Assembly: GCF_914271545.1 (NCBI RefSeq)
Contig: NZ_CAJZAH010000005.1
Location: 1 to 64,000 of the forward strand
From: Cupriavidus respiraculi
GTDB lineage: Bacteria > Pseudomonadota > Gammaproteobacteria > Burkholderiales > Burkholderiaceae
Length of the DNA: 64,000 nt
Direction of reading: 5' to 3'
Under the pieces are notes generated by a model that saw only the letters and a program-made list of their open reading frames with translations, did no database searches and was not told the DNA's origin. The first letter of the stretch is position 1, and each line of letters starts with the position of its first letter. The translations under genes and the position numbers were made by a program. Of the stretch, positions 39,039 to 47,305 are shown piece after piece.

Positions 39039-41677
39039 ATCCTTCCAAGAAAAAATTGAATCAGAACAGTTATCCGATCCCCAGTCGGGAAGAAATCCTC
39101 GGGGTCCTGAGAACCTCGGGATCGCCCCTGTCGGCCGGCGACATCGCCAAGGCCCTGGCGGTCACGCGCAAGGAGCACGATGGTTTTCAGAAGCGCCTCG
39201 CCGCGATGGAGCGGGACGGCCAGATCGAGCTGAACCGCAAGGGCCGCTATGAGCTGGCCCATCAGCCGAACTTCGTGGTCGGCCGTGTGCAGGGCCATCG
39301 CGACGGCTTCGGCTTCCTGATCCGGGACGATGCCGAGGACGACATCTTCCTGCCCGAGCGCGAGCTGCAAAAGGCGATGCACAATGACCGCGCGCAGGTG
39401 CGCGTGGTGGGCTACGACCGTCGCGGCCGTCCTGAAGGCCAGATCGTGGAGATCGTCGAGCGCGCCAACCGCTATGTCATCGGCCGCCTGCTCAACGAGG
39501 GCGGCGTGCTGGTGGTGGCGCCCGAGGACAAGCGCATCAGCCAGGACATCCTGATCCCGCCCAAGGCGCAGGGCAAGGCCAAGGTGGGGCAGGTCGTCAG
39601 CGTCGAGATCGTGGAGTATCCGGACCGTTATGTGCAGCCGGTCGGCCGCGTGATCGAGGTGCTCGGCGATATCGACGACCCCGGCATGGAAATCGAGATC
39701 GCGGTGCGCAAGTACGGCGTGCCCCATGCCTTTTCGCCGGACTGCCTCAGCGAGGCCGCGGCGCTGCCCGATTCGGTGCAGCAGGCCGATCTCGATCACC
39801 GCATCGACCTGCGCGACGTGCCGCTGGTCACCATCGACGGCGAGGACGCCCGCGACTTCGACGACGCGGTCTACTGCGAGCCGGTCAAGATCGGCCGCAC
39901 CAAGGCGTGGCGCCTGGTGGTGGCCATCGCGGACGTGTCGCACTACGTGCGTCCCGGCACGGCGCTGGACGCCGACGCCATCGACCGCGCCACCTCGGTG
40001 TACTTCCCGCGGCGGGTGATCCCGATGCTGCCGGAGAAGATCTCCAACGGCCTTTGCTCGCTCAATCCGCAGGTGGACCGCCTGTGCATGGTCTGCGATA
40101 CGGTGATCACGTCCAAGGGGGAGATCAAGGCGTACCAGTTCTATCCGGCGGTGATGCATTCGGCCGCGCGCCTGACCTACAACGAGGTGTGGGCCGTGCT
40201 GTCGAACACCAAGGGTCCGGAGGCCCACAAGCGTGCCGATCTGGTGCCACACCTGCAGAATCTGTACGAGCTGTTCCAGACGTTGCTGAAGGCCCGCCGG
40301 CAGCGGGGTGCGATCGACTTCGATACCACCGAGACCTACATCGTCTGCAATGCGCAGGGCAAGATCGAGCAGATCCTGCCGCGCACCCGCAACGATGCGC
40401 ACCGGCTGATCGAGGAATGCATGCTGACCGCGAACGTCTGCGCGGCCGACTTCCTCGAGCGCTTCAAGCATCCGGCGCTGTACCGCGTGCATGCCGGTCC
40501 CAACGAGGAAAAGCTGAAGAACCTGCGCGAGTTCCTGCGCACCGCCGGGCTGTCGCTGGGCGGCGGCGACAAGCCGCACGCCTCCGACTATGCCGAGGTG
40601 ATGGACAAGATCAAGGCGCGGCCGGATGCGCCGATGCTGCAGACCATGCTGCTGCGCTCGATGCAGCAGGCCGTCTACAGCCCGGACAATATCGGCCACT
40701 TCGGGCTGGCCTACGAGGCCTATGCGCACTTCACCAGCCCGATCCGCCGCTATCCGGACCTGCTGGTGCACCGCGCGATCAAGGCCGTGCTGGCGCATAC
40801 GAAGTACAAGCCGGTATTCGGCCACGGCATCCAGTTCAATACCGCCGTCTCGCCCAAGGCGCGCCGCCTGCAGGCCAAGGACGCGGCCGCGAAGGCGGAG
40901 CTCGCCGCGGGCCGCGCCCAGCGCAACGAGGGTGTGTGGGACGAGCTCGGCCTGCACTGCTCGGCCAACGAGCGCCGCGCCGACGAGGCGTCGCGCGACG
41001 TGGAGGCGTGGCTCAAGTGCTATTTCATGCGCGACAAGCTGGGCAGCGAGTATGCGGGCACGGTCAGCTCGGTGACCTCGTTCGGCATCTTCGTGCAGCT
41101 GGACGAGCTGTACGTCGAAGGCCTGGTCCATGTGACCGAGCTGGGCAGCGACTATTTCCAGTACGACGAGGCGCGCAACGAGCTGCGCGGCGAGCGTACG
41201 GGCATCCGCTACCGGCTGACGGACCGCGTGCGCGTGCAGGTTTCGCGCGTGGACCTGGACGCGCGAAAGATCGACTTCCGCCTGGTGCAGGAGCCGTCCG
41301 TCAAGGCGCCGCGCGCGCGCCCGACGGTGGCTGACGTGGCGCCGCACGTGCCCGCCGCCCACGCGGTGCCGGCGCGCAAGAAGGGCCGCCAGCTCGCGGC
41401 GCTGCTGGGCGGTACCTCCAAGCCGGAAGAATCCTTCGACGAGACGCTGGACCGCGTCATCGAGGAGCAGCCGGTGTTCGAGGCGGTGATCACGCCGATC
41501 GACGCGCCGCCGGGCACCGGCGGCAAGCCGTCCCGTCGCACCGCCAAGCCCAAGCCCCAGCATGCGGGCAACGCGCGCAAGAGCGGCGCACGCTCGGGCG
41601 CCAAGACCGGCGCGAAGGCAGGCAAGGCGGGTGCCAAGTCGGCCAGCAAGACCAGCCGGGCCGCGCGCAAGCGGTAA
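39032..41677 (+). CDS. rnr: Ribonuclease R
   Basis: An 881-residue 3'-5' exoribonuclease of the RNB family. It has an N-terminal winged helix (SREEILGVLRTSGSPLSAGD), cold-shock-like domains, and the catalytic RNB domain with DGEDARDFDD at about 269-278. An S1 domain starts near 670, and a Lys/Ala-rich tail begins after about 825. It degrades structured RNA. No ATG lies near the family start, so TTG at 39032 was chosen; TTG at 39056 is an alternative. No ribosome-binding site is visible. The start lies under the divergent tRNA-Leu promoter. Confidence 0.93.
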   Translation: MSNPSKKKLNQNSYPIPSREEILGVLRTSGSPLSAGDIAKALAVTRKEHDGFQKRLAAMERDGQIELNRKGRYELAHQPNFVVGRVQGHRDGFGFLIRDDAEDDIFLPERELQKAMHNDRAQVRVVGYDRRGRPEGQIVEIVERANRYVIGRLLNEGGVLVVAPEDKRISQDILIPPKAQGKAKVGQVVSVEIVEYPDRYVQPVGRVIEVLGDIDDPGMEIEIAVRKYGVPHAFSPDCLSEAAALPDSVQQADLDHRIDLRDVPLVTIDGEDARDFDDAVYCEPVKIGRTKAWRLVVAIADVSHYVRPGTALDADAIDRATSVYFPRRVIPMLPEKISNGLCSLNPQVDRLCMVCDTVITSKGEIKAYQFYPAVMHSAARLTYNEVWAVLSNTKGPEAHKRADLVPHLQNLYELFQTLLKARRQRGAIDFDTTETYIVCNAQGKIEQILPRTRNDAHRLIEECMLTANVCAADFLERFKHPALYRVHAGPNEEKLKNLREFLRTAGLSLGGGDKPHASDYAEVMDKIKARPDAPMLQTMLLRSMQQAVYSPDNIGHFGLAYEAYAHFTSPIRRYPDLLVHRAIKAVLAHTKYKPVFGHGIQFNTAVSPKARRLQAKDAAAKAELAAGRAQRNEGVWDELGLHCSANERRADEASRDVEAWLKCYFMRDKLGSEYAGTVSSVTSFGIFVQLDELYVEGLVHVTELGSDYFQYDEARNELRGERTGIRYRLTDRVRVQVSRVDLDARKIDFRLVQEPSVKAPRARPTVADVAPHVPAAHAVPARKKGRQLAALLGGTSKPEESFDETLDRVIEEQPVFEAVITPIDAPPGTGGKPSRRTAKPKPQHAGNARKSGARSGAKTGAKAGKAGAKSASKTSRAARKR

Positions 41678-41685
41678 CGGCGGCG

Positions 41686-41711
41686 GGGAGCCGGCCCGTG
41701 CGCCGGCTCCC
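41686..41711 (+). terminator. Strong hairpin after rnr
   Basis: GGGAGCCGGC (41686-41695) and GCCGGCTCCC (41702-41711) form a perfect 10-bp stem with a 6-base loop. No T-run follows, so termination may be Rho-assisted or the hairpin may protect the mRNA end. Confidence 0.5.
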
Positions 41712-41725
41712 GCCTTGCCGGCGGG

Positions 41726-41731
41726 TACAAT
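41726..41731 (+). promoter_or_regulatory. -10 box (TACAAT) 6 nt before rlmB
   Basis: GGTACAATCCCGCC leads directly into the rlmB ATG, close to the sequence before surE. The start site would fall on the start codon. No -35 box at the right distance. Confidence 0.6.
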
Positions 41732-41737
41732 CCCGCC

Positions 41738-42481
41738 ATGGCTAAACAAAAACTCCTGATCGGCTTTCACGCCGTTACCGCGCGCCTGCGCCAGCATGCC
41801 GCTGGCGTGACCGACGTCTACGTTGAATCCGCCCGGCGCGACCGCCGGATGCAAGACTTTATCCGCATGGCCGAGGGCCTCGGCGTGCGCCTGCACCCGG
41901 TGGATGCCGAGCGCCTGCGCGGCATGGCCGGCACCGACAAGCACCAGGGCGTGGTGGCCCGCGCCGAGGATGTCTCCCTCGCGCTGAACCTGGACGAACT
42001 GCTCGACGGCATCGAAGGCACGCCGCTGCTGCTGGTGCTCGATGGCGTCACCGATCCCCACAACCTCGGCGCGTGCCTGCGCGTGGCCGACGGCGCCGGT
42101 GCCCATGCCGTGATCGCGCCCAAGGACCGCAGCGTGGGCCTGAACACCACCGTCGCCAAGGTCGCCAGCGGCGCGGCCGAAACCGTTCCCTATATCACCG
42201 TCACCAATCTGGCCCGCACGCTGCGCGAATTGCAGGAGCGCGGCATCTGGGTGGTGGGCACCGCCGACGGTGTCGACAAGACGCTGTACGACGTCGACCT
42301 CAGGGGGCCGATGGCGCTGGTGATGGGCGCCGAAGGGGAGGGCATGCGGCGCCTGACGCGCGAGACCTGCGACGAGCTCGTCGGCATCCCGATGGCCGGC
42401 GGCGTGGAGAGCCTGAACGTTTCCGTGGCGAGCGGCGTGTGCCTGTACGAAGCGGTGCGCCAGCGGCGCCTGCCGCGCTGA
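41738..42481 (+). CDS. rlmB: 23S rRNA (guanosine(2251)-2'-O)-methyltransferase RlmB
   Basis: A 247-residue SpoU-type (SPOUT knot) methyltransferase that adds 2'-O-methyl to G2251 in the peptidyl-transferase centre. Knot motifs are [29 protein letters not shown] and [19 protein letters not shown], with an N-terminal substrate-binding domain ([15 protein letters not shown]). The start codon follows a -10 box by 6 bases and has no Shine-Dalgarno. It follows rnr by 60 bp and ends 2 bp before the sirtuin gene. Confidence 0.96.
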   Translation: MAKQKLLIGFHAVTARLRQHAAGVTDVYVESARRDRRMQDFIRMAEGLGVRLHPVDAERLRGMAGTDKHQGVVARAEDVSLALNLDELLDGIEGTPLLLVLDGVTDPHNLGACLRVADGAGAHAVIAPKDRSVGLNTTVAKVASGAAETVPYITVTNLARTLRELQERGIWVVGTADGVDKTLYDVDLRGPMALVMGAEGEGMRRLTRETCDELVGIPMAGGVESLNVSVASGVCLYEAVRQRRLPR

Positions 42482-42483
42482 GC

Positions 42484-43230
42484 ATGGCCTCTCCGCCCGA
42501 CACCGCGACCCTCGACGCCGCCCGCGCCACGATCGCGCGCGCGACGGACGTGCTGGTCCTGACGGGCGCGGGCATCTCGGCCGAGTCGGGCGTGCCGACC
42601 TTCCGCGACGCGCTGACCGGCCTGTGGGCGCGCTTCGATCCGGAGGAACTGGCGACCGAGGCCGCCTACCGCCGCCAGCCCGGACTGGTCTGGGACTGGT
42701 ACCAGCACCGGCGCGAGCTGGTCAGTGCCGCCCGGCCCAATCCCGCCCATTACGCGCTCGCGGCGCTCGCCGCGCGCACGAAAATGACGCTCGTCACGCA
42801 GAACGTCGACGGCCTGCATCAGCGGGCCGGCAGTACCGACGTGATCGAGCTGCATGGCAACCTGTTCGCCAACAAGTGGCTGGACGGCTGCGGCCGCTGC
42901 GAGGCGGCGCCCGGCGATACGGCCAGCCCGCCGCGCTGCGTGCACTGCGGCGCAATGATGCGGCCCGGCGTGGTGTGGTTCGGCGAAGACCTGCCGCGGG
43001 TCGCGAGCTACCGGGCGGACCATGCGGCGCGAAGCTGCGGTCTGTGCCTGGTGGTGGGCACCTCGGGCCTGGTGTATCCGGCGGCCGGGCTGCCCGGCAT
43101 CGCGCGCGACCAGGGTGCCGAGGTGATGGTGATCAATCCGCAGCCCTCGGCGCTGGACGATACCGCGACACTGGTGGTGCGGGCCGCCGCCGGCGAGGCG
43201 CTGCCGCTGCTGTTGCCCGCGGGCGGCTGA
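42484..43230 (+). CDS. cobB: Sirtuin NAD-dependent protein deacylase
   Basis: A 248-residue sirtuin that removes acyl groups from lysines using NAD. NAD-binding GAGISAESGVPTFR is at 28-41 and the catalytic base is H124 in IELHGN. The zinc is held by C136, C139, C152 and C155. Y73 and R76 form the YxxR pair that lets class III sirtuins remove succinyl and malonyl groups, so desuccinylase activity is likely. It follows rlmB with only 2 bp between, so the two are probably co-transcribed. Confidence 0.93.
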   Translation: MASPPDTATLDAARATIARATDVLVLTGAGISAESGVPTFRDALTGLWARFDPEELATEAAYRRQPGLVWDWYQHRRELVSAARPNPAHYALAALAARTKMTLVTQNVDGLHQRAGSTDVIELHGNLFANKWLDGCGRCEAAPGDTASPPRCVHCGAMMRPGVVWFGEDLPRVASYRADHAARSCGLCLVVGTSGLVYPAAGLPGIARDQGAEVMVINPQPSALDDTATLVVRAAAGEALPLLLPAGG

Positions 43231-43273
43231 GCCGCCTCGGGCGCCCGGCGGTCCGCAGGTTGCGGCGTTTCGC

Positions 43274-43954
43274 TCAAGCCGGCTGCTCGACGGCCCATAC
43301 CCGCGTATCGCGCGGCGTATCGATCAGGTAGTCGCTGTAGCGGCGATCGAACAGCTCGGTGCCAAGACGCTCCGCTTCGGCCACGGCACCGGCGGGGTCG
43401 CGTACCACTTCCCCGCGGCGATTGCCGGTACCGCGAACGACGCCCACCAGCTCCGAATGCGTATAGCGCGCGTACTCCTGGAGTTGATGCACGATGCCCA
43501 GCGCCGCGCCGCCATAGCTTTCCTCGGAGGCCAGCACCAGTCCCAGGCGCTTGCGGCCCATCCGGGCCAGCACGTCGGCGGAGTCGGGGTGCGAGGCCGC
43601 GTAGTAGCAGAACATCCGGTCGAAGAAGGCCTTGGTCTGCGCCGACATGCCATACCAGTAGATCGGCGAGCAGAACACCACGCCGGCGGCCGGCAGGAAG
43701 TCGTCGCGCAGCAGCGCGCCATAGCCGTCGTCGATGCCGCAGCTGCCGTCGGCGCGCCGGCACTGGCGGCAGTCGCGCAGCAGTCCGCCGATGTAGTCGT
43801 CCAGAAAGCGCAGCTTGACCGGTGTGCCGGCTTGCTCGGCGCCGCGTCGCACGGCTTGCGCGAGCACTGCGGAATTGCCGTCGCGCCGCGGGCTGCCCAC
43901 CAGGATCAGTAGCGGTCCGCTAGCGTGCGGGTGGGCGGGTGTCATGTCCGTCAT
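43274..43954 (-). CDS. NADPH-dependent FMN reductase / flavodoxin-like protein
   Basis: A 226-residue flavoprotein of the NADPH-dependent FMN reductase family. The phosphate-binding loop is GSPRRDGNSAVLAQ, and the flavin-contacting SPIYWYGMSAQTKAFFDR follows. A four-cysteine-like stretch (RQCRRADGSCG) is typical of the iron-sulfur-flavoprotein-like branch, but too few cysteines remain for a cluster to be certain. It is divergent from a LysR gene (136 bp). AAGGAAC lies before its ATG on the minus strand. The usual role is quinone or azo reduction. Confidence 0.87.
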   Translation of the reverse strand: MTDMTPAHPHASGPLLILVGSPRRDGNSAVLAQAVRRGAEQAGTPVKLRFLDDYIGGLLRDCRQCRRADGSCGIDDGYGALLRDDFLPAAGVVFCSPIYWYGMSAQTKAFFDRMFCYYAASHPDSADVLARMGRKRLGLVLASEESYGGAALGIVHQLQEYARYTHSELVGVVRGTGNRRGEVVRDPAGAVAEAERLGTELFDRRYSDYLIDTPRDTRVWAVEQPA

Positions 43955-44090
43955 GGTGTCGTTCCTTACATTGGTGGCTGGGACATGGCGACTGTAGGAT
44001 GGCGGTTTCGGCGCGACAAACGAACAATGCTTGCGCCGGACAAGCTGCATTCACCCCAGATACTTTTCGCATTCGACTGGAGCGCGACGC

Positions 44091-44972
44091 ATGTTCGCTT
44101 CCTTGCCCATCGCCGCGCTGCGCGTGTTCGAATCCGCCGCGCGGCACCTTAGCTTCAAGGCGGCTGCCGCCGAGCTGTCCGTCACGCCCGCGGCGGTGTC
44201 GCACCAGGTGCGCGCACTCGAATCGCGCCTGGGCGTGGCGCTGTTCGACCGCCAGCCGCGCGGCGTGGCGTTGACCGCGGAGGGAGAGCGGCTGTTCCAC
44301 CGGCTGCATGGCGCGCTGCTGGATGTGGCGCAAGCCGTCGATGCGATGCGCCCGCGGCCGGCGGCCGGCGCGTTGATGGTCACCACCTCCGCGTCGTTTG
44401 CGGCGCTGTGGCTGGTCCCACGGCTAGGGCGCTTCTACCGGGCGCATCCGGAAATCCAGGTACGGATCGATAGCGACGGTACGCCGGTCAACCTGCATCA
44501 GGAAGGGCGCATCGACGTGGCGATCCGCTATGGGCATGCCGAGTCGCCACTGCTGCGGAGCGCGGGCAGGCTGCAAGAGACCTTCGGCGTTTATGGCGCG
44601 CCGGCGCGGATCGCGGCGCTCAGCGACGGCATGCCGGAACTGATCACCGTGCGCTGGAGGGACTCCACGCTGTACGACGATGGCTGGCAGGCATGGTGCG
44701 AGGCCGCCGGCGAACGATGGCTGCGGCAAGGGGCGACGATGCGCGCGTACGACGAGGAAAGCTACGCGCTGCAGGCCGCCATCGCGGGCCAGGGGCTGGT
44801 GCTGGCGAGCTCGATCATGGTGTCGGACAGCGTGCGCAATGGGCTGCTGCTGCCTTACCGCCCGGAGATCGCCGTGGCCGGCGCCGCGTACACGGCGCTG
44901 TGCGTGCCGGGGCGGGAGCGCCATCCGCCCGTGCGCGCGTTCCTCGCGTGGCTGGCGCAGGAGTGGGCATGA
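44091..44972 (+). CDS. LysR-family transcriptional regulator (GcvA-like)
   Basis: A 293-residue LysR protein. The helix-turn-helix (IAALRVFESAARHLSFKAAA, then VSHQVRALESRLG) is of the GcvA type. The effector domain follows from about residue 90 (GALMVTTSASFAALWLVPRL). GGAGCG precedes the ATG by about 5 bases. It is divergent from the FMN reductase, the typical arrangement for a LysR and its target. Regulation of the reductase gene is therefore a reasonable inference. Confidence 0.88.
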   Translation: MFASLPIAALRVFESAARHLSFKAAAAELSVTPAAVSHQVRALESRLGVALFDRQPRGVALTAEGERLFHRLHGALLDVAQAVDAMRPRPAAGALMVTTSASFAALWLVPRLGRFYRAHPEIQVRIDSDGTPVNLHQEGRIDVAIRYGHAESPLLRSAGRLQETFGVYGAPARIAALSDGMPELITVRWRDSTLYDDGWQAWCEAAGERWLRQGATMRAYDEESYALQAAIAGQGLVLASSIMVSDSVRNGLLLPYRPEIAVAGAAYTALCVPGRERHPPVRAFLAWLAQEWA

Positions 44973-45017
44973 CCGGCCGGGATCGCATCGCCTGCGCCGA
45001 TGGATTGCACCAAGGAA

Positions 45018-45039
45018 AAGGCCCGCCGTAGCGGGCCTT
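45018..45039 (-). terminator. Terminator shared by tal and the LysR gene
   Basis: AAGGCCCGC (45018-45026) and GCGGGCCTT (45031-45039) pair around CGTA. On the minus strand the stem is followed by TTCC, so it should end the tal transcript and may also stop the LysR one. Confidence 0.75.
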
Positions 45040-45059
45040 GCCGGGGTGCTGCGCGGAAC

Positions 45060-46022
45060 TCAGGCCGCCAGCTCCGCGATCAGCTTCTCCAGCTTCACCG
45101 CGTCCGCCGCGAAGAGGCGGATGCCTTCGGACAATTTCTCCGTGGCCATCGGGTCTTCGTTCAGCTGCCAGCGGAACGATGCCTCGTCGCACGCGATGCG
45201 GGCAATATTGCCGGCCTGGGCGTGATCCACCGACAGCTTGCGCTCCAGCGGGCCCTCCGCCGCCGCGAGTTGCTCCAGCAGGTCGGGGCTGATGGTGAGC
45301 AGGTCGCAGCCGGCCAGCGCCGCGATCTGGCCGATGCCGCGGAAGCTCGCGCCCATCACCTCGGTCGGGTAGCCGAACTTCTTGTAGTAGTCGTAGATCT
45401 GGCGCACCGAGCGCACGCCGGGGTCGTTGTCGCCCGCGTTGGCGGCGGCGTCCCACTGGTCGCCGGCCTGCTTGCGGTGCCAGTCCAGGATGCGGCCGAC
45501 GAAAGGCGAGATCAGCTGTGCGCCGGCTTCCGCGCAGGCCACGGCCTGCACCAGCGAGAACATCAGCGTCATGTTGCAGCGGATGCCTTCGCGCTGCAGG
45601 ATCTCGGCGGCGCGGATGCCTTCCCAGGTGGCGGCGATCTTGATCAGCACGCGCTCGCGGGCGACGCCGCGCTGCTCGTACATCGCGATCAGGTGGCGTG
45701 CCTTGGAAACGGTGGCTTCCGTATCGAAGGACAGCCGCGCATCGACCTCGGTGGACACGCGGCCCGGCACGATGGCGAGGATCTCGGTGCCGAAGGCGAT
45801 CAGCAGCGCGTCCATCACGGCCTCGGCGCCCTGGTCCGCGCCGGCGCCGAAGTCGCGCACCGCCTGCTCCAGCAGGGGACGGTACTCGGCCTTCTGCACG
45901 GCCTTCAGGATCAGGGACGGATTGGTGGTGGCGTCCTGCGGCTTGTACTGCTTCATCAACTGGAAGTCGCCGGTATCGGCCACCACCGTGGTGAACTGCC
46001 TGAGTTGTTCGAGCTGGTTCAT
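45060..46022 (-). CDS. tal: Transaldolase
   Basis: A 320-residue class I aldolase of the pentose phosphate pathway. The Schiff-base lysine is K128 in [16 protein letters not shown], and the entry signature is [12 protein letters not shown]. It transfers a dihydroxyacetone group between sugar phosphates. It is divergent from rpiA, the ribose-5-phosphate isomerase gene, so two steps of the same pathway share one intergenic region. The ATG at 46022 fits the family start. Confidence 0.97.
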   Translation of the reverse strand: MNQLEQLRQFTTVVADTGDFQLMKQYKPQDATTNPSLILKAVQKAEYRPLLEQAVRDFGAGADQGAEAVMDALLIAFGTEILAIVPGRVSTEVDARLSFDTEATVSKARHLIAMYEQRGVARERVLIKIAATWEGIRAAEILQREGIRCNMTLMFSLVQAVACAEAGAQLISPFVGRILDWHRKQAGDQWDAAANAGDNDPGVRSVRQIYDYYKKFGYPTEVMGASFRGIGQIAALAGCDLLTISPDLLEQLAAAEGPLERKLSVDHAQAGNIARIACDEASFRWQLNEDPMATEKLSEGIRLFAADAVKLEKLIAELAA

Positions 46023-46173
46023 GGTCGTGTGTCGCTGCTTGTCGTGAAAACGTGGCGGCGCGAAAGGCCGCCCCTGGCGGGTCGGGACCATTGTAACGTC
46101 GGCGGTCTGGCCCACCGTGCGATCCGTTACACTACGTGGCTTCTCCCACCCTCAATCCATAGTGGCTGTTGTC

Positions 46174-46860
46174 ATGACTCAGGATGAACTCAAGGCGCTG
46201 GTGGCGCAAGCGGCGGCTGACTACGTGCGCGAGGAAGTGCCCGCCGGCTCGGTGCTCGGCGTGGGCACCGGCTCCACCGCCAATCTCTTTATCGATGCGG
46301 TGGCGGCGTTCAAGGAACGCTTCGCCGGCGCAGTGTCCTCCTCGGAGGCTTCGACCCGCCGCCTGGAACAGCATGGCTTCAAGGTGCTGGACCTGAACGA
46401 GGTCGACGATATTCCGGTGTACGTGGACGGCGCCGACGAGATCGATGCCAGCGGCGCGATGATCAAGGGCGGCGGCGGCGCGCTGACGCGCGAGAAGATC
46501 GTCGCCTCGGTGGCCCGCCGCTTCGTCTGCATCGCGGACGGCAGCAAGCTGGTCGGCGTGATGGGCACGTTCCCGCTGCCGGTCGAGGTGATTCCGATGG
46601 CACGGGCGGCCGTGGCGCGCAAGCTTGCCACGCTGGGCGGCCAGCCGCGCCTGCGCATGACCAAGGAAGGCGGCATCTACAAGACCGACAACGGCAACGT
46701 CATCCTGGACGTGGCGGGCCTGGCGATCGGCGATCCGCGCGACCTGGAGCAGACGATCAACCAGGTGCCCGGCGTGGTGACGGTGGGCCTGTTCGCGTTG
46801 CGCGGCGCCGACGTGCTGCTGCTGGGCACGGCGGATGGCGTCAAGCGCACCGACTTCTGA
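46174..46860 (+). CDS. rpiA: Ribose-5-phosphate isomerase A
   Basis: A 228-residue isomerase that interconverts ribose-5-phosphate and ribulose-5-phosphate. Active-site motifs are [27 protein letters not shown] and [12 protein letters not shown], with the catalytic Glu in the last. The TACACT box at 46128 is a possible -10. The ATG at 46174 was preferred over an in-frame GTG at 46162, because the family N-terminus begins MTQDEL. Terminator 46877 follows. Confidence 0.97.
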   Translation: MTQDELKALVAQAAADYVREEVPAGSVLGVGTGSTANLFIDAVAAFKERFAGAVSSSEASTRRLEQHGFKVLDLNEVDDIPVYVDGADEIDASGAMIKGGGGALTREKIVASVARRFVCIADGSKLVGVMGTFPLPVEVIPMARAAVARKLATLGGQPRLRMTKEGGIYKTDNGNVILDVAGLAIGDPRDLEQTINQVPGVVTVGLFALRGADVLLLGTADGVKRTDF

Positions 46861-46876
46861 GCGGCACGCGGCCATG

Positions 46877-46905
46877 AAAAAGGCGCCCATGCGGGCGCCT
46901 TTTTT
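46877..46905. terminator. Bidirectional terminator between rpiA and yggX
   Basis: AAAAAGGCGCCC and GGGCGCCTTTTTT surround an ATGC loop. A-run and T-run on either side allow termination of both converging genes. Confidence 0.9.
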
Positions 46906-46920
46906 CGTTGCGGTGGCGGC

Positions 46921-47196
46921 TCAGCCCTGCGGCGGCGGCACATAGCCGGCGGCGGCATCGGCGCCTTCGCCGAAGAAGTACTTCTCGGTCTGCTTCAGCA
47001 GATACTGGCGCGCACGCGCGTCGGCCATGTTCAGGCGGTTCTCGTTGATCAGCATGGTCTGATGCTTGAGCCAGCCCGCCCACGCTTCCTTCGACACGCT
47101 TTGCCAGATCTTCTTGCCCAGCTCGCCGGGCAGCGGCGGAAAGTCCAGACCTTCGGCTTCCTTGTTCAGTTTGACGCATTGGACCATGCGGGCCAT
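46921..47196 (-). CDS. yggX: Fe(2+)-trafficking protein YggX
   Basis: A 91-residue small protein of the YggX family, said to protect Fe-S clusters from oxidation and to carry iron. It starts [20 protein letters not shown] with the conserved Cys7, and ends with [18 protein letters not shown]. The family core ([19 protein letters not shown]) is intact. It is 109 bp after argA on the same strand and is probably expressed with it. Confidence 0.95.
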   Translation of the reverse strand: MARMVQCVKLNKEAEGLDFPPLPGELGKKIWQSVSKEAWAGWLKHQTMLINENRLNMADARARQYLLKQTEKYFFGEGADAAAGYVPPPQG

Positions 47197-47305
47197 GGGA
47201 ACTCCTTGTATTCGTGGGGGTGCGGCGATGCCGGTATTGTAGCGAAGCAGGCCGCGCGCGGCCCGACGTCCCTACGCGGCCGGGGCCTTTGGCGGCCCCG
47301 CCGGC

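Noticed and set aside
39035-42106. Long open frame on the minus strand opposite rnr and rlmB
   Set aside because: A shadow of the rnr and rlmB codon pattern; composition is low-complexity with no recognisable family.
45000-45060. Possible small gene between LysR and tal
   Set aside because: The stretch is mostly the shared terminator stem; no start with a ribosome-binding site and no length for a protein.
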